Source: Corallococcus soli
GTDB lineage: Bacteria > Myxococcota > Myxococcia > Myxococcales > Myxococcaceae
Length of the DNA: 64,000 nucleotides
NCBI RefSeq assembly: GCF_014930455.1
Contig: NZ_JAAIYO010000002.1
Span: 930,001-994,000, forward strand
Direction of reading: 5' to 3'
Shown: one piece after another, positions 43,672-55,300 of the stretch
Layout: each line of letters opens with the position of its first letter
Position numbering within the stretch: the stretch's first letter is position 1
Program-made: the position numbers and the translations under genes
The notes under the pieces: generated by a model
Databases searched by the model: none
Seen by the model: only the letters and a program-made list of their open reading frames with translations
Told to the model about the DNA's origin: nothing

Positions 43672-44079
43672 TTAGATGGCGGCCCGGGTCTTCCGCTTCG
43701 CGTCGAAGTTGCGGAAGAAGGTGATGATCTTCGCCTCCGCCTGCTTGGCGTCGGCCGCGTCCGCGAACTCCGACTCCAGGAAGATTCCGCCGCACGACTC
43801 GCAGGAGTCGAAATGCAGGGGGTGTGCCCGGTCGCCGCCGTCGACGCGCACCAGGTCCACCTTGCATTCGGGGCAGTTCCCGGTCAGGGCCTCGGCGTCC
43901 ACCTTGCCGCCCTGGCCTTCGAGCCCGAGCAGGTTGTTGTGCAGGAGGATCCGGTTGAGGTCCGCGACGTTGATCCACAGCCCGCCGCATTCTTTACATT
44001 CCCGCAACGTCTCGTGATCTCCCTCGAGATCAGTCATTTCGACGTCGCAACCAGCGGGGCAATCCATGGGGCGGCTCAT
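43672..44079 (-). CDS. Double zinc-ribbon protein (zf-TFIIB type)
   Basis: A 135-aa protein with two zinc-ribbon modules. The first has CPAGC and CKECGGLW (Cys near 7, 11, 28, 31); the second has CPECK and CESCGGIFLE (Cys near 69, 72, 93, 96). The CxxCGGxW/F pattern is characteristic of the zf-TFIIB domain. The C-terminal helix (AKIITFFRNFDAKRKTR) is basic. Cytoplasmic; may bind nucleic acid or protein. The start is not certain: the ATG at 44079 or the one at 44067. It lies 120 bp after murA. Confidence 0.8.
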   Translation of the reverse strand: MSRPMDCPAGCDVEMTDLEGDHETLRECKECGGLWINVADLNRILLHNNLLGLEGQGGKVDAEALTGNCPECKVDLVRVDGGDRAHPLHFDSCESCGGIFLESEFADAADAKQAEAKIITFFRNFDAKRKTRAAI

Positions 44080-44199
44080 TCTCCGGAAAAGGGGAGCGGT
44101 GCTCCCCGGTGAATGGAGAATGATAGGTCGCCCGAAAATTCGGATGCAACCCATGCGGCTGCTTCTGTTGGCAATGGGCGTTCGACCAGCCCCCAGGGC

Positions 44200-45471
<1,272 letters not shown>

Positions 45472-45510
45472 GTCTTCCCGTGTCTCTTCCGGGCCTCGGC
45501 CCTGTGGCCC

Positions 45511-46374
45511 TCAGGCCGCGGGCTGTGTCCCGAACGCCATGCGCTCACGCCGCTCCAGGTCCTTCTCCACGCGCGCGTCCGCGTACCCCGCGGCCCGCAG
45601 GAGCTCCAGGACGGCGCTGCCCTGGGTGTCCCCCATCTCCAATGCAAGCAGCCCGCCAGGCTCCAGCACCCGCCGCGCGCCCTGGATGACCCGCCGCAAC
45701 GCGACCAGGCCATCCGGCCCGCCATCCAGCGCCAGCCGGGGCTCGCGGCGCACCTCCGCCGACAGGCCGGCGATGTCCCCCGAGTCGATGTACGGCGGGT
45801 TCGACACCACCACCTGGAACCGCGCGTCCGGGGGCAGGGGGCTGAACAGGTCGCCCTGGAGCACGGTGACGCGGTCGGCCACGCCCAGCGCCTGGGCGTT
45901 CTCCGTGGCCAGCGCGCACGCGTCCGGGGACAGGTCGGTGGCGAGCACGGTGGCCTGGGGGCGCTCGGCCGCGACGCTGATGGCGATGCAACCGGAGCCC
46001 GTGCACACGTCCAGCACCCGCGACGGCGCGTCCCGGGGCACCGCGTGGAGCAGGGCCTCCACCAGCAGCTCCGTCTCCGGGCGGGGGATGAGCACGCGCG
46101 CGTCCACCTTGAAGGGGCGGTTGTAGAACTCCTTCGTGCCCGTCAGGTAGTTGGTGGGCTCGCCCGCGAGCCTGCGCTCGATGAGCGCCCGGAACGCGGT
46201 GAGCTCCTCCTTCGCCAGGGGCCGGTCCAGGTCCACGTACAGGCGCACGCGGCCCGTCTTGAGCACGTGCGCCAGCAGGATTTCGGTCGTGAGCCGGGGC
46301 GCGTCCACCTGACGCTTCTCGAAGTGCTGCGTCGTCCAGGTGAGGACCCGGCGGATGGTCCAGACGTCGCTCAT
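45511..46374 (-). CDS. prmC: Peptide chain release factor N5-glutamine methyltransferase
   Basis: A 287-aa SAM-dependent methyltransferase (HemK). Landmarks are the N-terminal helical domain, [24 protein letters not shown], the SAM-binding [14 protein letters not shown], and NPPYID (catalytic NPPY). It methylates the Gln of the GGQ motif of release factors. The start overlaps the prfA stop as ATGA (46371-46374), consistent with its substrate being encoded immediately upstream. Confidence 0.97.
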   Translation of the reverse strand: MSDVWTIRRVLTWTTQHFEKRQVDAPRLTTEILLAHVLKTGRVRLYVDLDRPLAKEELTAFRALIERRLAGEPTNYLTGTKEFYNRPFKVDARVLIPRPETELLVEALLHAVPRDAPSRVLDVCTGSGCIAISVAAERPQATVLATDLSPDACALATENAQALGVADRVTVLQGDLFSPLPPDARFQVVVSNPPYIDSGDIAGLSAEVRREPRLALDGGPDGLVALRRVIQGARRVLEPGGLLALEMGDTQGSAVLELLRAAGYADARVEKDLERRERMAFGTQPAA

Positions 46375-47462
46375 GCTTCGCCGGAGGGGCGCCCGCTGCC
46401 CGTCTGCGCCTTGAGGGCCTCCGCCTGGTAGTGCGTGCGGCAGGCGGTAATCACTTCGTCCACGTTGCCCACCATGATGGCCGGCAGGTTGTGCACGGTG
46501 AGGCCGATGCGGTGGTCCGTGAGCCGGTCCTGCGGGAAGTTGTACGTGCGGATCTTCTCGCTGCGGTCGCCCGTGCCCACCTGACCCCGGCGCATGGAGT
46601 CGCGCTCGTTGCGGATGCGCTCCTGCTCCATGTCGTAGAGCTTCGCGCGCAGCATGCGCAGGGCCATGGCGCGGTTCTTCCCCTGGCTCTTCTCCTGCTG
46701 GCACTTCACCACGATGCCGGACGGCTTGTGGATGAGGCGCACCGCGGAGTCCGTGGTGTTGACGCTCTGGCCGCCGGCGCCCGTGGAGCGCATCACCTGC
46801 ATCTCGATGTCCGCCGGGTTGATCTGCACGTCCACGTCCTCCGCCTCCGGCATCACCGACACGGTGATGGTGGAGGTGTGGATGCGCCCTTGTGTCTCCG
46901 TGGCCGGCACGCGCTGGACGCGGTGCACGCCGGACTCGTACTTGAGCTGGCTGAACACGGCGTCGCCGGACAGCGTCACGGTGGCGTCCTTCACGCCGCC
47001 CGCGTTGCCCGCGCTCATGTCCAGGATGTCCGCCTTCCAGCCCTTGCGGTCCGCGTAGCGCAGGTACATCTGCATCACCTCTTCGGCGAAGAGGGCCGCC
47101 TCGTCGCCGCCCGCGCCCGCGCGGATCTCCAGGATGACGTTCTTCTCGTCATTGGGGTCCTTGGGCAGCAGGAGGATCTTCAGCGCGGACTCCTGCACCT
47201 CGCGCTGCTCCTTCAGGCCGGGCAGGGCCTCGCGCGCGTAGGCCTTCTCGTCGGGGTCGGAGCTGGACAGCCAGGTCTCCACCTCCGACAGGTCCGCCAG
47301 CACCTTGCGGTAGGCCCGGAACGTCTCCACCAGCCGCTCCAGGGCGGCGCGCTCCTTGGAGACCTTCTGGAGCTTCGCCGTGTCGGCGAGGATTTCGGGG
47401 TTCGACAGGTCGGCCGTGAGCCGCTCGAAGCGGCGCTCGACCTCTTCCAATTTGTCAATCAT
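46371..47462 (-). CDS. prfA: Peptide chain release factor 1
   Basis: A 363-aa class I release factor. The PAT tripeptide at 186-188 ([12 protein letters not shown]) identifies RF1, which reads UAA and UAG (RF2 has SPF). GGQ lies at 230-232 in [17 protein letters not shown]. The start at 47462 gives [15 protein letters not shown], the normal family N-terminus; an upstream in-frame Met adds 15 unrelated residues. First gene of the operon with prmC and murA. Confidence 0.98.
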   Translation of the reverse strand: MIDKLEEVERRFERLTADLSNPEILADTAKLQKVSKERAALERLVETFRAYRKVLADLSEVETWLSSSDPDEKAYAREALPGLKEQREVQESALKILLLPKDPNDEKNVILEIRAGAGGDEAALFAEEVMQMYLRYADRKGWKADILDMSAGNAGGVKDATVTLSGDAVFSQLKYESGVHRVQRVPATETQGRIHTSTITVSVMPEAEDVDVQINPADIEMQVMRSTGAGGQSVNTTDSAVRLIHKPSGIVVKCQQEKSQGKNRAMALRMLRAKLYDMEQERIRNERDSMRRGQVGTGDRSEKIRTYNFPQDRLTDHRIGLTVHNLPAIMVGNVDEVITACRTHYQAEALKAQTGSGRPSGEA

Positions 47463-47617
47463 GCGTGGGTCCCGGGGCGTCTTGCCCCTTTGGCCGCCCC
47501 GTGGCAAGGGCCGTGGGCGTCAAGGAAAACCTTGGCCGTCTGGGCATGGGCATGTAAGAACGCCCCCCGTCGCCGCCCGGTGCGGCCCGATTCACGCCCA
47601 ACACGGAGCCTTCGATC

Positions 47618-47737
47618 ATGCCTGCACAGAAGGGAAATCGTTCCAAGAAGAAGCTCGCCAACCGCGCCAAGACGCGGAAGGCGCAGCTGAAGCGCCGCCG
47701 CAACCGTTTCAAGCGCGGCCAGCGCAACAACAAGTAG
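47618..47737 (+). CDS. Very basic 39-aa small protein
   Basis: A 39-codon ORF (MPAQKGNRSKKKLANRAKTR, then KAQLKRRRNRFKRGQRNNK) with about half Lys plus Arg, ending TAG at 47735. ACGGAG is upstream at a suitable distance, and the codons are typical of highly expressed genes here. It lies divergent from prfA. The composition resembles small ribosomal or nucleic-acid-binding proteins, but I do not recognise a family. It is missed easily because of its size. Confidence 0.55.
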   Translation: MPAQKGNRSKKKLANRAKTRKAQLKRRRNRFKRGQRNNK

Positions 47738-47745
47738 CACCCAGG

Positions 47746-49029
47746 CTACTCCCCCCCTCGGACATTGGAGGAGGGGAGCGGCCGGGCCCCTGCTTCCCCG
47801 GCGTCGCCAGGGTCGAGCGCGGGCAGCATCCGCTCCAGGCCCAGGCTCGGGACCTGGGACGCGGTGCGCAGCAGCGTCATCACCCCTTCGGCCTCGGCAC
47901 CCGTCACGGGCACCGGCTGGACGGGAAACTCCGGATAGCGGTCGGTCCTGAGCGGCAGCACGTCACTGGACACGTAGCCCGTGGACCCGAAGCGCGCCCG
48001 CCACAGGACGCTGCGCTTGTCCCGGGGGTTCCAGTTCCCGCCGAACACGAAGTTGCCCAGCGAGTAGACCACCGGGGCGCCCCGGTACAGCTCCATGGAC
48101 TGGAGCACGTGCGGGTGGCTGCCGAGCACGCCCGCCGCGCCCGCGTCGATGGCCGCATGCGCCAGCCGCACCTGGTACGGCTCCGGGGTGGTGCGGCCCT
48201 CGATGCCCCAGTGGAAGAAGGGCAGCACCAGGTCCGCCTGCGCCTTCGCGGCGGTGATGTCCTCCACCATCATCCGCTCCATCACCTCCACGTCGGAGAA
48301 GTGGCCGGCCACGCCCGGCGTGGTGTCCGTGGCGTAGACCTGGGGCGGCTCGATGTTGCGCGTGCCCAGGAAGAAGTAGCCCAGGAACGCGACGCGCAGG
48401 CCGCCCACGGTGAGGATGGCCGGGCGGCGCGCCTCCGCCAGGTTCCGCCCCGCGCCGAAGAAGGGGATGCCCGCGGCCTCCAGCGTGGTGAGCGTGTCCA
48501 GCAGCCCCTGCTCGCCGTAGTCCATCAGGTGGTTGTTGGCCAGGCTCACCGCGCCCACGTTGCCGGCCTTGAGCACGTTCACCAGCTCTGGCCGCGCCTT
48601 GAAGTTGAAGTTCTTGGGCAGCTTCTGCGTGGAGTCCGTGTACGGGCACTCCAGGTTCACGACGAACAGGTCGCCCGAGTCCGCGATGGGCCGCACCTCG
48701 CGGAAGCCGTAGGCGTACATCTCCTCGCGCGAGCGGCCCTTGCCCACCTGTTCGTCGAAGTACGTCTGGTAGTGGTGGCCCACCGTCACGTCGCCGCCGA
48801 CGACCAGGGTCACCGGGCGGACGGGCGCCCGGGCGGCGGGCTGCGCGGCCTGGGGGCCGGAGGCGGCCGGGCCGGGCTGTCCGGTATCGGACCCGCCGGA
48901 TTCGTCCCGCGTGGGGCCCGTGGGGGAGGGCGGCGGCGTGGGCAGCCCGGGGGGCGGCGAGGTGGGGGTGAGCGGTCGCGGGTGACAGGCGGCGAGCGTC
49001 AGGAGGAGCAGCAGGGCGGCGTGGCGCAT
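47746..49029 (-). CDS. CapA-family metallophosphatase-like lipoprotein
   Basis: A 427-aa lipoprotein (LLLLLTLAAC, Cys15) with a long Pro/Ser/Gly-rich tether (20-75). The PGA_cap/CapA fold follows with GGDVTVGHHYQ, DLFVVNLECPYT, SLANNHLMDYGEQG, FFGAGRN, PFFHWGIE and GSHPHVLQ, all conserved metal-site segments of the calcineurin-like poly-gamma-glutamate capsule protein family. Genuine poly-gamma-glutamate genes (capB/C) are absent nearby, so its real role at the cell surface is open. The ATG at 49029 is used. Confidence 0.88.
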   Translation of the reverse strand: MRHAALLLLLTLAACHPRPLTPTSPPPGLPTPPPSPTGPTRDESGGSDTGQPGPAASGPQAAQPAARAPVRPVTLVVGGDVTVGHHYQTYFDEQVGKGRSREEMYAYGFREVRPIADSGDLFVVNLECPYTDSTQKLPKNFNFKARPELVNVLKAGNVGAVSLANNHLMDYGEQGLLDTLTTLEAAGIPFFGAGRNLAEARRPAILTVGGLRVAFLGYFFLGTRNIEPPQVYATDTTPGVAGHFSDVEVMERMMVEDITAAKAQADLVLPFFHWGIEGRTTPEPYQVRLAHAAIDAGAAGVLGSHPHVLQSMELYRGAPVVYSLGNFVFGGNWNPRDKRSVLWRARFGSTGYVSSDVLPLRTDRYPEFPVQPVPVTGAEAEGVMTLLRTASQVPSLGLERMLPALDPGDAGEAGARPLPSSNVRGGE

Positions 49030-49091
49030 GGGCAAGGGGAAACTCTACCTTGCACGGGTGATTGCGCGGCGCGTAGATTGCCGCGCGCTCC

Positions 49092-49907
49092 ATGGCCCGG
49101 GAAAAGGACAACATTGCTCTTTCCGATGAGCACAACACCCGCGGCATCGAGCTGGCGGACCGGGGCTGGCTGGACGAGGCCATCAAGGAGTTCCGCAAGG
49201 CCATTGACCTGGACCCCACGTCGGCGCACGCGCACGACAACCTGGCCACGGTCTACGCGGAGAAGAAGCAGTTCCGCGAGGCGCTGGGCGAGTACCTCAC
49301 CGCGCTGAAGCTGGAGCCGGAGAGCGCCACCGCGCACTACAACCTGGCCTGCTTCCTCTCCACCCATGCCAGCGAGATGGCGGTGGAGGAGTACAAGGAG
49401 GCCATCGAGCTGGATCCGGAGTACCCGGACGCCCACCTCAACCTGGGCCTCACGTACGCGGACCAGGGGCGGGTGGAGGAGGCGATGCGCGAGCTCCAGT
49501 CCGCCATCGAGCTGGATCCGCAGGACGCCTTCCCCCGGCACGAGCTGGCGGCGCTGATGATGGACGAGGGCGACTACCGCTCCTCCATCACGCAGCTGAA
49601 GGAAGTGGTGCGGCTGGAGCCGGACAACTTCGAGGCGCAGCTGGACCTGGGCATCTGCTACGCCCAGAAGGGCTTCTACGCCGAAGCGGAGCGCGCCTAC
49701 GAGCGCGCCCGGGCGCTGAACGCCGAAGACCTGTTGCTCAACTACAACCTGGCGGCGCTGTACGCGCTGTGGGGCCGTCCGAAGGACTCCGTCCAGTACC
49801 TGCAGAAGGCGCTGGCGGCGGACCGTCAGAAGGTCCTGGGCTGGCTGTCCGCCGACCCGATGTTCGACGTGCTCAAGGGCGATCCGGACTTCGAAGCCCT
49901 CTTCTGA
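49092..49907 (+). CDS. TPR protein
   Basis: A 271-aa protein of about six TPRs from residue 10 to 245, each with the W/L-G-Y/F-A-P pattern, for example GIELADRGWLDEAIKEFRKA and AIDLDPTSAHAHDNLA. There is no signal peptide or TM. It ends with a short FDVLKGDPDFEALF motif often seen at the C-terminus of TPR proteins. It probably scaffolds protein interactions. It starts 12 bp upstream of the CorC-like gene and is likely co-transcribed with it. Confidence 0.9.
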   Translation: MAREKDNIALSDEHNTRGIELADRGWLDEAIKEFRKAIDLDPTSAHAHDNLATVYAEKKQFREALGEYLTALKLEPESATAHYNLACFLSTHASEMAVEEYKEAIELDPEYPDAHLNLGLTYADQGRVEEAMRELQSAIELDPQDAFPRHELAALMMDEGDYRSSITQLKEVVRLEPDNFEAQLDLGICYAQKGFYAEAERAYERARALNAEDLLLNYNLAALYALWGRPKDSVQYLQKALAADRQKVLGWLSADPMFDVLKGDPDFEALF

Positions 49908-49919
49908 GGGAAGCACAAC

Positions 49920-51290
49920 ATGGAATGGGTTTTCCTGGGGCTGGCGATGCTGCTGGTCGTCGCGAACGGCTTCTTCGTCGCGACGGAGTTCGCCATCGTG
50001 AAGATTCGCGCCACGCGCCTCCAGTCCCTGGTGGACGAAGGCACGCCCGGCGCGGGCATGGCGCTGAAGATGGTCACCGAGCTGGACGCGTACCTGTCCG
50101 CCACGCAGTTCGGCATCACGCTCGCGTCGCTGGGCCTGGGCTGGCTGGGTGAGCCCGCGTTCGCGCACCTGCTGGAGCCGGTGCTGACGCGCCTGGTGCC
50201 GGAGGGGGCCGCGTCCACGCTCGCGCACAGCGCGTCGGTGGTCATCGCCTTCAGCATCATCACGTTCCTGCACATCGTGCTGGGGGAGCTGGCGCCCAAG
50301 AGCCTCGCCATCCAGCGCGCGGAGCAGACGACGCTCGCGGTGGCGCTGCCCATGCGCGCGTTCTACTTCCTGTTCTACCCGGCCATCCGCTTCCTCAACT
50401 GGCTGGCGTCGCTGGTGCTCAAGGCCTTCGGCCTGCACTCGGCCGGCGAGTCGCACGAGGCGACGAGCGAGGACGAGCTGCGCTTCATCCTGCACTCGTC
50501 CGCGCAGGCGGGCGCCATCACCACGGCGCGCGCGGAGCTGCTGGAGCGCGCGCTGGAGATGGCGCAGAAGACGGCGCGGCAGGTGATGGTCCCCCGCAAC
50601 CAGATGCGCTACCTGGACGTGGAGGAGCCGCTCGACAAGAACGTGGTGGACGCGAGAGCGTCCGGGCACACGTGGCTGCCGGTGTGCCGGGGCAACCTCG
50701 ACGACGTCGAGGGCGTGGTCAACGTGAAGGACCTGTTCTTCCTGCTGTCGCGCGGGGAGCTGCGGAGCCTGTCGCAGGTGCAGCGGCCGGTGCTCTTCAT
50801 CCCGGAGAACGCGACGCTGGAGCAGCTGCTGGCGGAGTTCCGGCGCCGGCGCCGGCAGATCGCCATGGTGGTGGACGAGCACGGCGGCACGTCCGGCCTC
50901 GTCACCATCGCGGACGTGGTGGCGGAGGTGGTGGGCGACGTGGCGGAGCTGGGGCGGCGCGTGGAGGAGGTCCGGGCGCTGCCGGGCGGCCGCTTCGAGC
51001 TGCCGGGCACCGCGCAGCTGGACGACCTGGAAGCGCAGCTGGACGTGGACTTCGACCTGAGCGACGACGAGAAGGGCGAGGTCACCACCATCGCCGGCTA
51101 CCTCATGACGAAGCTGGGCCGGGTGCCGGAGAAGGGCGACCACCTCAAGCTCGACATGTGGCGCATCCTCGTGGAGGAGGTGGACGGGCCGCGCGTCGTG
51201 CGCGTGACGGTGGAGCCGCAGTCGCGCCCCGTCGCGCCCGGCGGCAGCCGCCCCGCGGAGCCGCCCGTGCCGTCCGGCGAGACGGCGTAG
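49920..51290 (+). CDS. CorC/HlyC-family (UPF0053) CNNM-type transporter
   Basis: A 456-aa membrane protein with the canonical order: DUF21 transmembrane domain (1-190, FFVATEFAIVKIRATRL and LASLGLGWLGEPAFAHLL), then paired CBS domains (about 205-335; VPRNQMRYLD, VVDEHGGTSGLVTIADVV), then the CorC_HlyC C-terminal domain (about 350-430; RFELPGTAQLDDLEAQLD). These proteins are linked to Mg2+ or Co2+ efflux. The start lies 12 bp after the TPR gene. Confidence 0.95.
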   Translation: MEWVFLGLAMLLVVANGFFVATEFAIVKIRATRLQSLVDEGTPGAGMALKMVTELDAYLSATQFGITLASLGLGWLGEPAFAHLLEPVLTRLVPEGAASTLAHSASVVIAFSIITFLHIVLGELAPKSLAIQRAEQTTLAVALPMRAFYFLFYPAIRFLNWLASLVLKAFGLHSAGESHEATSEDELRFILHSSAQAGAITTARAELLERALEMAQKTARQVMVPRNQMRYLDVEEPLDKNVVDARASGHTWLPVCRGNLDDVEGVVNVKDLFFLLSRGELRSLSQVQRPVLFIPENATLEQLLAEFRRRRRQIAMVVDEHGGTSGLVTIADVVAEVVGDVAELGRRVEEVRALPGGRFELPGTAQLDDLEAQLDVDFDLSDDEKGEVTTIAGYLMTKLGRVPEKGDHLKLDMWRILVEEVDGPRVVRVTVEPQSRPVAPGGSRPAEPPVPSGETA

Positions 51291-51321
51291 GCGCTGCCGA
51301 AAGGCCGGCCCTGTCTGGGGC

Positions 51322-52086
51322 TCAGCCCTTGGTGGCCCCGGCCTTCTTCTTCGCGCCGCCCTTCAGCGCGGCCGGCTGCACCTTGGCCTTGGGCCGGTCC
51401 ACCTTGAGCAGCTCCAGGTTGGTTTCGCCGTCGGTCGTCAGCTTGATGATGCCGACGTCGGGCGCGAACCACATCAGGCTCTCCATGGAGCGCCCCTCCG
51501 AACCGGGGCGGCTGGCGCGGGCCGTGGTGATGTTCTTGATCTTCAGCGCCTTGAAGGTGCCCCCCTGGACGGTGATCTCCTCCTCGCCCAGCACCGTGGC
51601 CTCCTTGTCGAAGGTCGTGGCGATGGTGGGGCGCAGGCCGCCCTTCTTCGCCGGCGGCTGGAGCTTCACCGACAGGCTGTTCTTCCACGTCCCGCCCGGC
51701 ACCATCACGGACGGGGCCGGCACCGCGGCGCCCTCCGCGTTCACCACCTGCACGTCCATGCCGGACGCGGACAGCAGCGTGCCCTCCAGGCCGCCCAGGC
51801 CCGTGCGCACGCCCGTGGCGTCGCAGGTGAGGTCCGTCTGGCCGCTGCGCCCCTTGAGGCTCACCGCCAGCGTGGCCTTCACCGTCCCGTCCGGCGCCGG
51901 CACGACGTCCTTCGTCGTCAGGACGAGCTCCGAGGACCGGCCGGCGCGGTACGTCAGCGCCAGACCCTCCTCCATGGGGAACCAGGGGTTCGGACAGGGG
52001 GCCGGCGTGGCCGCCACCACCATGTCAGACCGGGGTGCTACCTGGGACGTCGGGGACGCGCCCACGAGGAGCGACAGGGCTAGCAA
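51322..52086 (-). CDS. Probable secreted protein of unknown function
   Basis: A protein of about 254 residues with a hydrophobic N-terminal segment (LLALSLLVGASPTSQVA) and a mature part that starts PCPNPWFPMEEGLALTYR, a pattern like the DUF3108 group of secreted beta-rich proteins. The C-terminus is Lys/Ala-rich (VQPAALKGGAKKKAG). The start is uncertain: no ATG or GTG precedes the signal segment closely, so I set it at TTG 52086; a longer N-terminus with RRR ahead of the hydrophobic stretch would make a better signal peptide but needs a rare start codon. Confidence 0.55.
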   Translation of the reverse strand: MLALSLLVGASPTSQVAPRSDMVVAATPAPCPNPWFPMEEGLALTYRAGRSSELVLTTKDVVPAPDGTVKATLAVSLKGRSGQTDLTCDATGVRTGLGGLEGTLLSASGMDVQVVNAEGAAVPAPSVMVPGGTWKNSLSVKLQPPAKKGGLRPTIATTFDKEATVLGEEEITVQGGTFKALKIKNITTARASRPGSEGRSMESLMWFAPDVGIIKLTTDGETNLELLKVDRPKAKVQPAALKGGAKKKAGATKG

Positions 52087-52334
52087 GGGCTGAAACGTAG
52101 GACGCCTCCGGAAAGATGGAATGAAAGGTAGGGTGGGTCGGCTGCTTTGCAAGGGTGGTGCGAGCCTGCTCGCACACCAACCTGTAGCACTGGACGTAGG
52201 GTCACGCGGTGCAGTGTCACCCTTGATCACCGGTGGGGTGGCTGGTACTCCTGCCGATCGCTGCGGAGCCGATTTTCCGGCCCCGCGCGTGTTTTCCATC
52301 CGCCTCACCGTCGCCTCGTAGGGAGCCCGCTGGC

Positions 52335-55300
52335 ATGCGAATCAAGCGCCTGGACATCACCGGCTTCAAGTCGTTCATGGAGCGGAGCGTCTTCTCGTTC
52401 GACGAAGGCGTCACGGGCGTCGTCGGCCCCAACGGGTGTGGCAAATCCAACGTCGTGGACGCCATCCGCTGGGTGATGGGTGAGCAGAGCGCGAAGAACC
52501 TGCGCGGCCGGGGGATGGAGGACGTCATCTTCAACGGCTCGGAGAACAAGCCGCCCCTGTCCATGGCGGAGGTGTCGCTCACCTTCCTGGTGGACGACAC
52601 GGACACGCTGTCGCCGCAGTACCAGGGCTACTCGGAGATCACCGTCACGCGGCGCCTGTTCCGCAACGGCGACTCCGAGTACCTCATCAACAAGACGGTC
52701 TGCCGCCTGCTGGACATCACGGAGCTGTTCCTCGGCACGGGCGTGGGCACCAAGGCCTACTCCATCATCGAGCAGGGCCGCGTGGGCCTCATCGTCTCCA
52801 GCAAGCCGGAGGACCGCCGGCACCTGCTGGAGGAGGCCGCGGGCGTCACCAAGTACAAGGCCCGCCGCAAGGCCGCCGAGCGCAAGATGGAGGCCACCGA
52901 GGCCAACCTCCTGCGCGTCAACGACATCACGGGCGAGCTGGAGAAGCGGCTCGACACGCTGTCGAAGCAGGCGAAGAAGGCGGAGAAGTACCGCAAGCTC
53001 AAGGCGCGCATGCGGGAGATCGATCTGCACTCGGCCAGCCACCGCTCGCTGGAGCTGATGGTGGAGAAGCGCATGCTCCAGTCGCGCCTGGAGAACCTGG
53101 GCGGCGAGGAGCGCGAGGGCCTGGACCGGGTGAAGGAGCTGGAGGAGGCCATCACCCGGCGCCGCGTGGAGCTGGACGCGGAAGGGGCGGCGCTCCAGCA
53201 GTTCTCCGGGGAGGTGCACGCGCTGGAGAGCGCCGCGCAGCGCGACGCGCAGGAGCTGGCGTACGGCCGGCGCGACTTCGAGGAGACCAGCACCCGCGTG
53301 GCGCAGGCGCAGGCGGAGCTGGACGGACTGCTCGCGCGGCAGGCGGAGATGGTGGCGACCATGACGGCCCGCGAGGCGGAGCTGTCGGGCATCGCCGGGT
53401 CGTACAAGGAAGACGAAGTGGCCATGGCGGTGGCCCTGGAGGAGCAGCGCCGCGTCTCCGTCCTCCAGACGGAAATCTCCCTGCGCCTGGAGCAGGAGCG
53501 GGCCGGGCTGGTCGCCGTGGCCACGCGGCTGGCGAACCACGAGAGCAACCTGACCAACCTGGCGCGCCAGCGCACCGACCTGGAGGCCCGCCGCGCCAAG
53601 CTGTCCGGCGAGGTGGAGGCCCTTCGCGCGCAGGAGCAGGAGCTGGACGGCCTGCGCACGCAGGCGGCCCGCCACGTGGAGGACACCCGCCACCTGGCGT
53701 CCGAGCTGGCCGAGCGCCGGGGCCAGGAGGAGGAGGCCCTCACCCGCACGCGCGAGGCCTTCACGGAGAACGAGGTCCAGGTCATCGCGCTGCGCGAGGA
53801 GCTGAGCGACAAGCGCAGCCGCCTGTCCTCCCTGGAGGACATCCAGAAGAACTACGACGGCTTCGACCGGGGCGTGCGCGCCGTCATGGTGCGCGCGGCG
53901 GAGGCGGCCCGGGACCAGGGCATCTTCGGCCTGGTGGCGGACGTGCTCACGGTGACGTCGCCGCGCTACGAGCGCGCGGTGGAGGCCGCCCTGGGCGAGC
54001 GGCTCCAGCACGTCATCGTGGACAGCCGCGACAAGGGCCTGGAGCTGGTGGAGTACCTGAAGGGCCACGCGGAAGGGCGGGGCACCTTCCTGCCCGTGCC
54101 CACCGGGGACGTGCTCCGCGCGGTGGTGGAGCCGGACCTGTCGCGCCCGGGCGTCCTCGCGCACGCGCTGCGCGAGGTGTCCTGCGAGCCCGCCCTGGAG
54201 CCGGTGATGCGGCTGCTGCTGGGCGACGTGGTCATCGTCCAGGACCTGCTCGCCGCCCGCGAGTACGCGGAGGCCACCCCCGTGCCCTGCACGCTGGTGA
54301 CGTTGGAGGGCGAGGTGTTTCGCGCCGACGGCACCATCACCGGCGGTGAGCGCGAGGGCGCGGCGGTCGGCGCGCTCCAGAAGAAGCGCGAAATCGCGGA
54401 GCTGGCGTCCGAAGTGGCCCGCGTGGAGGAGCGCTACAACGAGATCCTCACCCGCCACTACACGCTCCAGAAGCAGATGGGACAGGCGGAGGCCGTCCTC
54501 AAGGGCCTGGGCAAGGAGCAGCACGCGGAGGAGGTCAACCTGGCCAGCCAGGAGAAGGACCTCCACAAGGCGAGCGAGGACCTGTCCAAGGTGCGCGAGC
54601 GACTGCGCGCGCTGGAGGGCGAGGAGGGGCAGCTCGCCCAGAGCCACACCGCGCTCACGAACGAGGAGGAGTCCAGCCGGGGCGAGGTGGCCCACGGCCA
54701 GGCGGACCGCGAGGCGCGCGAGGAGCGCGTGCGTCAGTACGCCGGGGAGCTGGAGGGCCTGCGCCAGCGCGCGGACACGGCGGCCTCGGACCTGATGGGC
54801 CTGCGCGTGAAGGTGGCCGCCGGCAGCGAGCGCGGCGAGTCCGCGCGCAAGGAGCTGGAGAGCCTGGTGGCGCAGCGCCGGGACATGGAGGCGCGCACCA
54901 GCCGCCTGCAGGGTGCGTCCACGGAGGGCCGCGCCAAGGTGGAGGCGCTGGAGCGCCGCCTGGCGGAGCTGGAGGCCACCCGGGAGCAGCGGGCGGAGGA
55001 GCACCGCGTGGCCGCGGAGGCCCTGGAGACGCGCCGCGCGGCGTACACCAGCGCCACCGCGGAGGTGCGCGAGCAGGACACGGCCTTCCGCGAGCTGCGC
55101 GGCCGGCTGGATGAGCTGATGCAGGGCCTGTCCCAGATTTCGCTGCGCGAGCGCGAAATCGCCCTGGAGCTGGAGCACCTGGCCGCCGGCATCCGCGAGC
55201 GCTACCAGCTGGAGCTGGCGACGGAGCTGCACCAGTACCACCTGCTGCCCACGCTCTCCGCGGAGGTGGAGGGGGAGCTCAAGGACCTGCGCGCGCAGGT

